Positions 16,765 through 26,562 of a stretch of DNA of 64,000 nucleotides are shown piece by piece. The DNA is from Actinoallomurus soli (GTDB lineage: Bacteria > Actinomycetota > Actinomycetes > Streptosporangiales > Streptosporangiaceae). The position numbers and the translations under genes are program-made. Below the pieces are notes generated by a model that saw nothing but the letters and a program-made list of their open reading frames with translations, had not been told where the DNA came from and did not search any database. Every line of letters starts with the position of its first letter. The stretch's first letter is position 1. The stretch spans positions 1 through 64,000 of the forward strand of contig NZ_JAMXMV010000022.1 of the NCBI RefSeq assembly GCF_024055715.1, read 5' to 3'.

Positions 16765-18020
16765 TGGACGGTGCGAAGGTCGCCCTGGTGCTCGCCACGA
16801 GCGCCGGCGGCGTTGGACGGCACGTGCGGTCGATCGCCGACGGCCTGCGGGCGCGCGGCGCGAAGGTCGTCGTGCTCGGACCGGCCTCGGCCGACGGGCT
16901 GTTCGGGTTCACCGAGTCCGGCGCGGGCTTCGCCCCGGTGGAGATCGCCGACCGGCCGCACCCGCTCGGCGACGTGCGAGCGGTGGCCCGGCTCCGGCGC
17001 CTGACCCAGGACGCCGACGTCGTACACGCGCACGGGCTGCGGGCCGGAGGGCTGGCGGCGCTCGCCCGCCTCCGTACGGTGCCGGCACCGCTGCGTCTCG
17101 GCTCGGCCGGCCCGCCGCTCGTCGTCACGCTCCACAACGCGTCCATCGCGGGCGGCCTGACCGGCGCGGCGTACGCGACGCTGGAGCGTGTCGTCGCCCG
17201 GGGCGCGGCCGAGATCCTGGCCGTCTCCCCGGACCTGGAGGAGCGGATGCGCGCGCTCGGCGCCCGCTCGGTGGGCCTCGCGCTGGTGCCCGCTCCGGCC
17301 ACGCCGCCGTCCCAGGCCCCCGCGCGTCCCGAGGACCACGCCACGCCGTCCGAGGAGCACGGAGCGCGGTTGGAGGGCCATGCCGCGCCGTCCGAGGGCC
17401 ATGCCGCGCCGTCCGAGGACCATGGGGCGCCGTCCGAGGACCATGGGGCGGCCAAGCGGATCCGCGCCGAACTCGGCGCCGGAGACGGCCCGCTGATCCT
17501 CACGGTGGCGCGCCTGGCCGAACAGAAGGGGCTGCCCACCCTGCTGGACGCCGCCGCCGGGTGGGCCCGGCTGGATCCGCCCGCACTCGTGGTGATCGCC
17601 GGGGACGGGCCGCTCGAACCCGAACTCCGCGACCGGATCGCGGGGGAGAACCTCCCGGTACGGCTGCTCGGGCGCCGTACGGACGTCCCGGACCTTCTCG
17701 CCGCGGCCGACGTCGCCGTCCTCCCGAGTGTCTGGGAAGGCCAGCCGCTGATCGTGCAGGAGGTGCTGCGCGCCGGACGGCCTCTCGTCGCCACCAGGGT
17801 GGGCGGGGTGCCCGGGATGGTGGGTGACGCGGCGCTTCTCGTGCCTCCGGGGGACGCCGGTGAGCTCGAACGCGCGGTGCGGAGGGTGCTGGAGGACCGG
17901 GCCCTCGCCGATCGGCTCGCATCCGCCGCCACCGAGCGGGCGTCCCGTCTTCCGACGGAGGACGACGCCGTCGATCAGCTGCTTTCGGTGTACGCCCGTG
18001 TAACCCGGGCGGTCTTCTGA
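16764..18020 (+). CDS. Glycosyltransferase family 4 protein
   Basis: 418 aa, a GT-B glycosyltransferase. The N-lobe has the SAGGVGRHVRSIADGL donor/acceptor loop and ADVVHAHGLRAG; the C-lobe has LILTVARLAEQKGLPTLLDA, VVIAGDGPLEPELR, and the nucleotide-sugar binding PSVWEGQPLIVQEVLRAG-RPLVAT motif with conserved glutamates. A heptapeptide repeat lies in the inter-lobe linker (DNA 17325-17450). Start chosen at ATG 16764, with GGAGG 5 nt upstream; GTG 16761 is an alternative. It overlaps the murJ stop, so it likely acts on a cell-envelope glycan or lipid; acceptor unknown. Confidence 0.88.
   Translation: MDGAKVALVLATSAGGVGRHVRSIADGLRARGAKVVVLGPASADGLFGFTESGAGFAPVEIADRPHPLGDVRAVARLRRLTQDADVVHAHGLRAGGLAALARLRTVPAPLRLGSAGPPLVVTLHNASIAGGLTGAAYATLERVVARGAAEILAVSPDLEERMRALGARSVGLALVPAPATPPSQAPARPEDHATPSEEHGARLEGHAAPSEGHAAPSEDHGAPSEDHGAAKRIRAELGAGDGPLILTVARLAEQKGLPTLLDAAAGWARLDPPALVVIAGDGPLEPELRDRIAGENLPVRLLGRRTDVPDLLAAADVAVLPSVWEGQPLIVQEVLRAGRPLVATRVGGVPGMVGDAALLVPPGDAGELERAVRRVLEDRALADRLASAATERASRLPTEDDAVDQLLSVYARVTRAVF
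17325..17450 (+). repeat. Six 21-bp coding repeats in the glycosyltransferase linker
   Basis: Six in-frame 21-bp units encode heptads of the type PSEDHGA / PSEGHAA (first unit RPEDHAT). The last four units form two pairs with identical DNA within each pair. They sit between the two lobes of the GT-B fold and make an acidic, His-rich linker. Confidence 0.92.
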
Positions 18021-18053
18021 CGACGTCTCGGGTACGAGGAAGGTTTGCCTTTG

Positions 18054-18059
18054 TATATA
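18054..18059 (+). promoter_or_regulatory. Candidate -10 element of the terC transcript
   Basis: TATATA lies 10-15 nt before the first conserved helix of the predicted riboswitch, the right place for its transcription start. No convincing -35 element is visible. Confidence 0.35.
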
Positions 18060-18068
18060 GTCGGTGCA

Positions 18069-18178
18069 CAGGAGGGGAGTATTCCTTCGCGGCAGTGTCG
18101 TCACCACGGTCCCAGGAGTCGTATGCGGCCCGGTGCTGTCGGCCCGCACCGATGAGTGAGGGCGGAAGAGACCTCCGG
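18069..18178 (+). promoter_or_regulatory. yybP-ykoY manganese riboswitch
   Basis: The two conserved loops of the yybP-ykoY motif are present in order: GGGGAGTATTCC (18074-18085) near the 5' end and CGGAAGAGACCTCC (18163-18176) near the 3' end, closed by a P1 helix pairing GGAGG (18071-18075) with CCTCC (18172-18176). The region between contains GTCACCACGG and a GC-rich stem (CGGTGC...GCACCG). This class binds Mn2+ and commonly precedes TerC-family and P-type ATPase genes. The terC ribosome site GGAGG at 18196-18200 lies 20 nt downstream and pairs plausibly with the aptamer tail. Confidence 0.9.
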
Positions 18179-18210
18179 GGCCGTCGCCTGCCACCGGAGG
18201 AAATGCTCTC

Positions 18211-19383
18211 GTGAACGTCACGCTGTGGGCCTGGGGCCTTACGCTGCTGGGTCTTCTCGCGTTCATCCTGTTCGACCTCTGGGTGGTCGACCGTGGCAAG
18301 CCGCGTGACTTCTCTTTGCGGCAGGCGACCGCCTGGGTGACGTTCTACGTGTTGCTGGCGATCGCCTTCGGGGTCGGCCTGTTGTTCGCCGAGGGCGCCG
18401 ATTACTCCACCCAGTTCTTCGCCGGTTATCTCACCGAGTACAGCCTCAGCGTCGACAATCTGTTCATCTTCTACATCATCATGGCGCGGTTCGCCGTCCC
18501 CCGCGCCAACCAGCACAAAGTCCTGCTGATCGGCATCATGATCGCGCTGGTGATGCGGGGCATCTTCATCGCGGTCGGGGCCGCCGCACTGGCCCGGTTC
18601 GAGTGGCTGTTCTACATCTTCGGGGCCTTCCTCATCTGGACGGCCTACGGTCTGGTGCGCGGCGAGCCCGACGAGGACGAGTACGAAGAGAACATCCTGG
18701 TCCGCTGGATCTGCCGGGTCGTCCCGACGACGGACAACTACCAAGAGCACCGGATGACCGTCCGCGTCGACGGCAAGCGCCTGATGACTCCGATGCTGAT
18801 CGTCATGATCGCGATCGGGTCGACCGACCTGCTGTTCGCCCTCGACTCCATTCCGGCGATCTTTGGGCTGACCAAACAGTCCTACCTGGTCTTCACCGCC
18901 AACGCCTTCGCCCTCATGGGGCTCCGGCAGCTGTACTTCCTCCTGCGGGGACTGCTCGACCGGCTCGTCTACCTCAGCAAGGGGCTGGCGGTCATCCTGG
19001 CCTTCATCGGCGTCAAGCTCGTCATGGAGGCCCTGCACACGACCTGGTTCGAGAACGTGCCGGAGATCTCCACCCTCACCTCTCTCGCCGTCATCGGCGC
19101 GACGATGCTCGTGACCACGGCGGCCAGCCTCATCAAGACGCCTCGCCGGTCGGCGCCCGGCGGCTCAGAGGGCACGGACGGCGGGCAGGAGCCGGAACCG
19201 GAAGAGGGCGGAGGGCCGGGGGACACCGGCGAGGCCGGCTCCGGACCCACCGTTCCCGGCCCCGCGGCCCCGGACGGGGAGAGGCGCGGGCCGGACGCCG
19301 AGCCGCAGCCGCCCGGCCCCGTTTCCGGGACGCACGACGACCAGGTCGACGCCGACGAGAGGGCGGGACGCGCCCGGCGCTGA
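18211..19383 (+). CDS. TerC family integral membrane protein (Mn2+/metal export type)
   Basis: 390 aa with about nine transmembrane helices (residues 1-310). TerC family features are the FAGYLTEYSLSVDNLFIFYIIM-type segment (Glu/Asp in helices, here YLTEYSLSVDNLF), ERMTVR-like EHRMTVRVDGKRLMTPM and GSTDLLFALDSIPAIFGLT, whose acidic residues are proposed metal ligands. The family includes Alx, which exports Mn2+ or modulates metallated protein secretion. The riboswitch upstream supports Mn2+ control. Residues 310-390 are a disordered Gly/Pro/Glu/Asp tail of cytoplasmic type. Start is GTG 18211 after GGAGG (10-nt spacing). Confidence 0.93.
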   Translation: MNVTLWAWGLTLLGLLAFILFDLWVVDRGKPRDFSLRQATAWVTFYVLLAIAFGVGLLFAEGADYSTQFFAGYLTEYSLSVDNLFIFYIIMARFAVPRANQHKVLLIGIMIALVMRGIFIAVGAAALARFEWLFYIFGAFLIWTAYGLVRGEPDEDEYEENILVRWICRVVPTTDNYQEHRMTVRVDGKRLMTPMLIVMIAIGSTDLLFALDSIPAIFGLTKQSYLVFTANAFALMGLRQLYFLLRGLLDRLVYLSKGLAVILAFIGVKLVMEALHTTWFENVPEISTLTSLAVIGATMLVTTAASLIKTPRRSAPGGSEGTDGGQEPEPEEGGGPGDTGEAGSGPTVPGPAAPDGERRGPDAEPQPPGPVSGTHDDQVDADERAGRARR

Positions 19384-19529
19384 GCGCGACCGATGACCTC
19401 GGCGGCCGTTCGCCGGCTTCCCATTCGGCGGCTCTTCGCGCGCCGGGTTTCCGCTCGGTAACTTTCGGGGCGGATCACTCCCCGGCCCCTGTACCGTGAT
19501 CGCAGGGGATGGATCTGGGGAAGGTTGGC

Positions 19530-20024
19530 ATGCGCTTGCCCTCGGTGGCGCCCGCGGTGACGCGGACGATCTCGATCGTGCTGGCGGTCGCGGCCGTCGG
19601 CGTTCTGGCGTTCACCGCCCTCGCCGACCGGAACGGCGGCCGCAGACCGGCCGCGGCACCGTCCCAGCCCGCGACGCCGGTCGCCGAGTCGACGATGCCC
19701 GGCAGCATCGACCTGCCGCCCACCAGCGCACCGGCCACACCACGGGTACGCGCCGCCGACGCCAGGACCTGGCTGCGGGCGCTCGCCGGCAAGTGGACCC
19801 AGGACGCGCGGAAGAACTACTTCCAGTTCCAGCCCGACGGCACCGGTGAGTGGGTGGCGTTCGGCCAGAAACTGTGGACCGGCAAGGCCACCCCGCGCGA
19901 CGCCACGACCTTCGACCTGTCCGACCGGAGCGGGCAGGGGGCGTCCTACTGGCGGGTCACGCTGGTGAGCGGCGGGAGGTCACTGTTCTTCGCCGGCACC
20001 CAGACGACGTACCGCAAGGCCTGA
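19530..20024 (+). CDS. Membrane-anchored or secreted hypothetical protein
   Basis: 164 aa. The N terminus has RTISIVLAVAAVGVLAFTALA, a single hydrophobic helix that may be a signal anchor, then a Pro/Ala/Thr-rich linker (residues about 35-75), then a compact domain with DARTWLRALAGKWTQDARKNY and RVTLVSGGRSLFFAGTQTTY. No family recognised. ATG 19530 is chosen because GGGGAAGG lies 6 nt upstream; ATG 19509 would add 7 residues. The domain is extracytoplasmic if the helix is an anchor. It is convergent with the MarR gene. Confidence 0.7.
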   Translation: MRLPSVAPAVTRTISIVLAVAAVGVLAFTALADRNGGRRPAAAPSQPATPVAESTMPGSIDLPPTSAPATPRVRAADARTWLRALAGKWTQDARKNYFQFQPDGTGEWVAFGQKLWTGKATPRDATTFDLSDRSGQGASYWRVTLVSGGRSLFFAGTQTTYRKA

Positions 20025-20045
20025 CACCGTCCGGCGGCGTGTCAG
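20021..20045. terminator. Hairpin between convergent genes
   Basis: CTGACAC (20021-20027) and its complement (20039-20045) form a 7-bp stem that overlaps both stop codons of the secreted-protein gene and the convergent marR gene. It is a probable bidirectional terminator. Weak: short stem and no T-run. Confidence 0.45.
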
Positions 20046-20506
20046 TCGCCCGGACTGGCGGCCAGGCTCTCCAGGACGTCGAGGGCCCCGACCAGCGCGG
20101 CGCGCTGTTCGGGGGAGAGCGTCCCGAGCCGCTCGACCAGGAACGCCGACCGCTCGGTGCGCAGCTGTTCGAGCTGGCGGCGGCCCTCCGGGGTGATCTC
20201 CAGGAGGGTCGCCCGCCGGTCGCCGACGTCGGGAGTGCGGCGGAGCAGGGCCTGGGTCTCCAGGGAGGCGACCAACCGGCTCTGCGTGGGCGCGCTGACG
20301 CCCTCGTGAGCCGCGAGGTCGCCGAGGCGCACCGGGCCGAGCGCCTCCAGACTCGACAGGGTCGACGCCTGGCTCGACGTGAGGGTCCGGGGCCCGTACT
20401 GGCGGACGCGACGGCTCAGCCGGCCCAGCGTCATGCGCAGCCGCGCCGCGAGCTCAACGTCCGTCATGGCCTCGGTCTCGGCCGCCGGCCTGGTCACGCC
20501 CGTCAT
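20042..20506 (-). CDS. MarR family transcriptional regulator
   Basis: 154 aa with a MarR winged helix: LTSSQASTLSSLEALGPVRLGDLAAHEGVSAPTQSRLV-type recognition region and wing DVGDRRATLLEITPEGRRQLEQL. The DRRA wing motif is a hallmark of the family. MarR proteins usually repress their own or neighbouring genes in response to small aromatic ligands or oxidants. ATG 20506 has AAGGA upstream. A short leader frame with its own ribosome site precedes it (20514-20546). The neighbours give no obvious target. Confidence 0.9.
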   Translation of the reverse strand: MTGVTRPAAETEAMTDVELAARLRMTLGRLSRRVRQYGPRTLTSSQASTLSSLEALGPVRLGDLAAHEGVSAPTQSRLVASLETQALLRRTPDVGDRRATLLEITPEGRRQLEQLRTERSAFLVERLGTLSPEQRAALVGALDVLESLAASPGD

Positions 20507-20513
20507 GTGTTCC

Positions 20514-20546
20514 TTATCCGGCTCGCGTCTCCGACGCGCTGGTCAC
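20514..20546 (-). CDS. Possible 10-residue leader peptide of marR
   Basis: On the minus strand GGAAGGAG is followed after 6 nt by GTG 20546, ten sense codons and TAA (20514-20516), 7 nt before the marR ATG. The peptide is Met, Thr, Ser, Ala, Ser, Glu, Thr, Arg, Ala, Gly. The ribosome site is stronger than that of many genes here, so translation is plausible, but nothing shows it beyond the sequence. Confidence 0.35.
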   Translation of the reverse strand: MTSASETRAG

Positions 20547-20696
20547 GCGCGTCTCCTTCCATCATCCCCACACCGCGGCGGCCGGCATGCCCGGACGCAC
20601 GAGAAACCGCCGGAACGGGCGCCGAACACACCGGTCCGCAGGAGTCCCGCGGGATGTATCAGGGCAACGACCGAAGGACGATGATCGTGGCGTGAT

Positions 20697-20710
20697 GTGA
20701 TCAGGATCAC
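20697..20710. promoter_or_regulatory. 14-bp palindrome upstream of marR
   Basis: GTGATCAGGATCAC is a perfect palindrome (6-bp arms, 2-bp centre). It overlaps the 3' end of the MBL gene and lies about 190 bp upstream of marR on the minus strand. It could be an operator, or chance. No regulator family is assigned. Confidence 0.3.
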
Positions 20711-21360
20711 CATCCCCGGGCGCGCCACTCCGGCAGGTGCGGGCGTTCGCGGCCGAGGGTGGTGTCCTTGCCGTGGCCGGGGTAGACCCAGGTCTCGTCC
20801 GGGAGCGTGCCGAACACGCGCTCCTCGAGGTCGTCCATGAGCCGGTTGAACAGCGTCGCGTCGCCCCAGGTGTTCCCCGGTCCGCCCGGGAACAGGCTGT
20901 CGCCGGTGAACAGGTGCGGCGTGTCGCCGTCGTCGTACAGCAGAGCGATCGAGCCGGGCGTGTGGCCGCGCAGGTGGATCACGGACAGCGTGTGCTGCCC
21001 GACCCGTACGGTGCCCCCGTGCCGGACCGGCTCGGTGACCGGCAGCGGGAGCGCCTCGGCGTCGTCGGGATGGGCCACGACCGACGGGTGGGTCGCGTCG
21101 ACGACCGCGCCGAGCGCGCCCCAGTGGTCCTGGTGCCGGTGGGTCGTCACGACCCGGGAGAGCGGCGCGTCGCCGAGGAGCTCCAGCAGGCGCTCCGGCT
21201 CGCTGGCGGCGTCGATCAGCACCTGTTCCCCGGTCGCCGTGCAGCGCAGGAGGTAGGCGTTGTTGTCAAAGGACCCCACCGCCAGCTTGGTGATGGTCAG
21301 ACCGGGCAGCTCGCGTACGTCGGGCGGGCCACCGACCTCGACGTTGCCTGTGTAGGACAC
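20707..21360 (-). CDS. MBL-fold hydrolase (glyoxalase II-like)
   Basis: 217 aa. It contains THRHQDHWGAL (the HxHxDH metal motif), HLRGHTPGSIALL with the next histidine, FTGDSLFPGGPGNTWGDA with the bridging Asp, and WVYPGHGKDTTLG with the last histidine. All metal ligands of a hydroxyacylglutathione-hydrolase-like MBL are present. Start chosen at GTG 21360, 5 nt after GGAAGGAG. It is divergent from the zinc-ribbon MBL gene at 21515. Substrate unknown; mycothiol-linked thioesters are possible in actinomycetes but this is not shown by sequence. Confidence 0.9.
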   Translation of the reverse strand: MSYTGNVEVGGPPDVRELPGLTITKLAVGSFDNNAYLLRCTATGEQVLIDAASEPERLLELLGDAPLSRVVTTHRHQDHWGALGAVVDATHPSVVAHPDDAEALPLPVTEPVRHGGTVRVGQHTLSVIHLRGHTPGSIALLYDDGDTPHLFTGDSLFPGGPGNTWGDATLFNRLMDDLEERVFGTLPDETWVYPGHGKDTTLGRERPHLPEWRARGW

Positions 21361-21514
21361 GCACTCTCCTTCCAACGGTGATCGGGTCCACCGCACCCGC
21401 CTTCCATCCTTCCACTTCGCCACCTGCCGCGCGGTCCTGCGGACGCGCAGGCCACCGGTTCCGGGCGCGCGAGCGGACCCGGGCCCGAGCGAGTGCGGAA
21501 GTAGACTCTTGATC

Positions 21515-22333
21515 ATGAACGACGACCTGCCGATCTGCCGCACCTGCGGGGTGCAGTACGCCGCACCGCGGCCGGACTGCCCGATCTGCGAGGACGAGCG
21601 GCAGTACGTCGGATGGGACGGCCAGCGCTGGACGACCCTCGCCGAACTCCGCGCCTCCGGGCGCCGGGGCGAGGTCGCCGAGGAGGGGCCGGGAATCGTC
21701 GGGATCGGCGCCGACCCGCCCACCTCCATCGGCCAGCGCGCGCTGCTCGTACGGACGCCGGCGGGAAACGTCCTCTGGGACATGATCACCTACGTCGACG
21801 ACGACCTCCTCTCCCAGGTCGCCGATCTCGGCGGCGTCGACGCCATCGCCATCAGCCATCCGCACTTCTACGGGTCGATGGTCGAGTGGGCGCACGCGTT
21901 CGACGCGCCCGTCTACATCCACGCCGCCGACCGCGAGTGGGTCGCCCGGCCGGACGACTCGATCGTCTACTGGGAGGGCGAGACCCGGGAGATCGGCGAC
22001 GGGCTGACCCTGGTCAACGCGGGCGTGCACTTCGCCGGCGGCCAGGTGCTGCACTGGCGTGACGGAGAGGACGGCAGGGGAGCGCTGCTCACCGGCGACA
22101 TCTTCACCGTCGTCCCCGACCGCCGGTACGTCAGTTTCATGCACAGCTACCCCAACCTGATCCCCGAGCGCCCCCGGGTGATCCGCCGCGCCCTGCGCCG
22201 GATGGAGCCGTTCGGGTTCGAGCGGGTGTACGGCGGCTGGTGGGGCCGGGTCGTCGCCGCGGACGGTGCCGCCGCCGTACGCCGGTCGGCCGAGCGGTAC
22301 CTCGCCCACGCCCTCGACGACGAGTCCGAGTAG
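21515..22333 (+). CDS. Zinc-ribbon MBL-fold protein with altered metal motif
   Basis: 272 aa. An N-terminal CxxC...CxxC zinc ribbon (CRTCGVQYAAPRPDCPIC) precedes an MBL domain. The HxHxDH position reads SHPHFYGSM, so the Asp and third His are replaced by Tyr and Gly, while a later GDIFTV keeps the Asp. Activity may therefore be lost or altered. ATG 21515 is chosen over TTG 21509; the TAGACT hexamer at 21502-21507 ends 7 nt before the ATG, which fits a leaderless mRNA, and no Shine-Dalgarno is seen. It is divergent from a canonical MBL gene. Function unknown. Confidence 0.82.
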   Translation: MNDDLPICRTCGVQYAAPRPDCPICEDERQYVGWDGQRWTTLAELRASGRRGEVAEEGPGIVGIGADPPTSIGQRALLVRTPAGNVLWDMITYVDDDLLSQVADLGGVDAIAISHPHFYGSMVEWAHAFDAPVYIHAADREWVARPDDSIVYWEGETREIGDGLTLVNAGVHFAGGQVLHWRDGEDGRGALLTGDIFTVVPDRRYVSFMHSYPNLIPERPRVIRRALRRMEPFGFERVYGGWWGRVVAADGAAAVRRSAERYLAHALDDESE

Positions 22334-22371
22334 GCCGCAGCGGCCTCAGGCGTTTCGGTGGCGATCTGTCT

Positions 22372-22387
22372 TCGAACACGTGTACGG
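22372..22387. promoter_or_regulatory. LexA-binding site (SOS box) upstream of uvrA
   Basis: TCGAACACGTGTACGG has the left half of the LexA consensus perfectly (TCGAAC) and the right half with two mismatches (GTACGG versus GTTCGA). It sits 112 bp before uvrA. Compared with the recN box it shares CGAACACGTGT. Damage-inducible uvrA is expected in actinomycetes. Confidence 0.75.
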
Positions 22388-22498
22388 TTTCGGTGCGACG
22401 AGGGACCGCCGTGCGGGGCTTTGGAAGAAAACCGGCCTGTCCGCTCGTTAGCCTGAAGCTGACTGCCTCAACCGGGCTCTAGGGGATAGCGATACGCC

Positions 22499-25345
<2,847 letters not shown>

Positions 25346-25482
25346 GGCCCGTCCCCGGCCGCCGCGGCGGCCCCGCCGGTCGGCGGACGGACACCGTCCC
25401 GCCGACCGGCAGGTTCACGCCCGCCGTCCTCACCGGGGGCGGCTCATCGGCTCACGGGCCGGGCGGTAGCATGGCGGCGATG

Positions 25483-25499
25483 TACTACAGCGTGTAGTA
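25483..25499. promoter_or_regulatory. 17-bp perfect palindrome upstream of the first Rieske gene
   Basis: TACTACA-GCG-TGTAGTA is a perfect 17-bp inverted repeat 24 bp before the Rieske ATG. A TAGCAT hexamer (25467-25472) ends 10 bp upstream and would act as a -10, placing the palindrome at about +4 to +20, the usual place for a repressor. TACA...TGTA half-sites resemble BlaI/MecI/CopY-type operators, but the assignment is uncertain. Confidence 0.7.
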
Positions 25500-25522
25500 G
25501 ATGGTCCTTTCCGGGGAGATCG

Positions 25523-25942
25523 ATGACTGACGAAGCGGTCGGCTGCTCACGGCGGCGGTTGCTGGGCACGGCGGGTCTGGCGGGCGTGGGGATGCTCGGC
25601 CTGGGGGCCTGCGGGACACGGCCGGCGAAGGCCATCGTGCCGCCCGCGATCAAGGGCAAGGTGATCGCCCGGACCAGCGAGATCCCCGTCGGCGGCGGCA
25701 AGGTCCTCGACAAGTGGAAGATCGTCGTGGCGCAGCCGACGCAGGGGACGTTCAAGGCGTTCACCGCGACCTGCACGCACCAGGGATGCACCGTCGGCAG
25801 TCCCGAGAACGGTGTGATCACCTGCCCTTGCCACGGCAGCGAGTTCAACGCGACCGACGGTTCGGTCAAGCAGGGCCCGGCCGGCGCGCCGCTCCAGGAG
25901 TTCACCGTCCGGCTGCAGGGCGACGGAATCATCGTCGATTAG
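25523..25942 (+). CDS. Rieske [2Fe-2S] lipoprotein
   Basis: 139 aa. The N terminus has a twin-arginine-type signal (CSRRRLLGTAG) that ends in a lipobox with Cys30 (LGLGAC). The Rieske ligands are CTHQGC (Cys84, His86) and CPCHGS (Cys101, His104), with the Cys89/Cys103 pair that forms a disulfide in bc1-type proteins. It lacks a bc1 transmembrane helix, so it is probably a lipid-anchored electron carrier on the outer membrane face. It is followed after 65 bp by a second Rieske lipoprotein. ATG 25523 is preceded by GGGGA. The partner is unknown. Confidence 0.92.
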   Translation: MTDEAVGCSRRRLLGTAGLAGVGMLGLGACGTRPAKAIVPPAIKGKVIARTSEIPVGGGKVLDKWKIVVAQPTQGTFKAFTATCTHQGCTVGSPENGVITCPCHGSEFNATDGSVKQGPAGAPLQEFTVRLQGDGIIVD

Positions 25943-26007
25943 GGTTGAACCGAACGCATCGCTCCTTCGTGGAAACCGGATGTAGACCCGAACACGAGGA
26001 GGATCAC

Positions 26008-26508
26008 ATGCCGTTCGATCCATCGGCCGCCCCGGCCGGCGGGGAAGAGACCGTGACCCGCGCCGACACGACGCGTCGCGGAATGCTGCTCGGCGTCGGT
26101 CTGGTCGGCGTCGCCGGAACACTCGCCGCCTGCGGCGGGAAGTCCTCGGACGACTCCGGCGGTTCGAAGCAGGGCGGCTCCGGGCAGGGCGGCGGCGGGG
26201 CCGCGGCTCCGGCGGGCGGCGACGGCGCGCTGGGCAAGGCCGCCGACATCCCGGTGGGCGGCGGGAAGGTCTTCAAGGACCGCAAGGTCGTCGTCACGCA
26301 GCCCAAGCAGGGGGAGTTCGAGGCGTTCAGCGCGGTCTGCACCCACCGCGGCTGCACGGTCGACTCGGTCACCGGCGGCACGATCAACTGCCCCTGCCAC
26401 GGCAGCAAGTTCAAGATCAGTGACGGTTCCGTCGCCAACGGCCCGGCCGACAGGCCGCTGCCGCGTAAGTCCGTGAAGGTGGAGAACGGCGAGATCAAGC
26501 TCGCCTGA
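26008..26508 (+). CDS. Rieske [2Fe-2S] lipoprotein, second copy
   Basis: 166 aa. A twin-arginine signal (TTRRGMLLGVGL) ends in a lipobox at Cys42 (TLAAC), followed by a Gly/Ser/Ala-rich linker (residues 43-75) and a Rieske domain with CTHRGC (Cys111, His113) and CPCHGS (Cys128, His131). Similar to the first copy (both have IPVGGGKV), so they arose by duplication. The gene has its own GAGGAGG ribosome site. The longer linker may place the cluster further from the membrane. It is convergent with the MscS gene. Confidence 0.92.
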   Translation: MPFDPSAAPAGGEETVTRADTTRRGMLLGVGLVGVAGTLAACGGKSSDDSGGSKQGGSGQGGGGAAAPAGGDGALGKAADIPVGGGKVFKDRKVVVTQPKQGEFEAFSAVCTHRGCTVDSVTGGTINCPCHGSKFKISDGSVANGPADRPLPRKSVKVENGEIKLA

Positions 26509-26519
26509 GAACGCTCGCC

Positions 26520-26554
26520 CCGGCCGGGCCGGACGAACCGTCCGGCCCGGCCGG
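26520..26554. terminator. Bidirectional terminator between Rieske and MscS genes
   Basis: A perfect 14-bp stem (CCGGCCGGGCCGGA at 26520-26533 with 26541-26554) has a 7-nt loop. It lies between the second Rieske gene and the convergent MscS-family gene. Confidence 0.8.
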
Positions 26555-26562
26555 ACCAGGTC

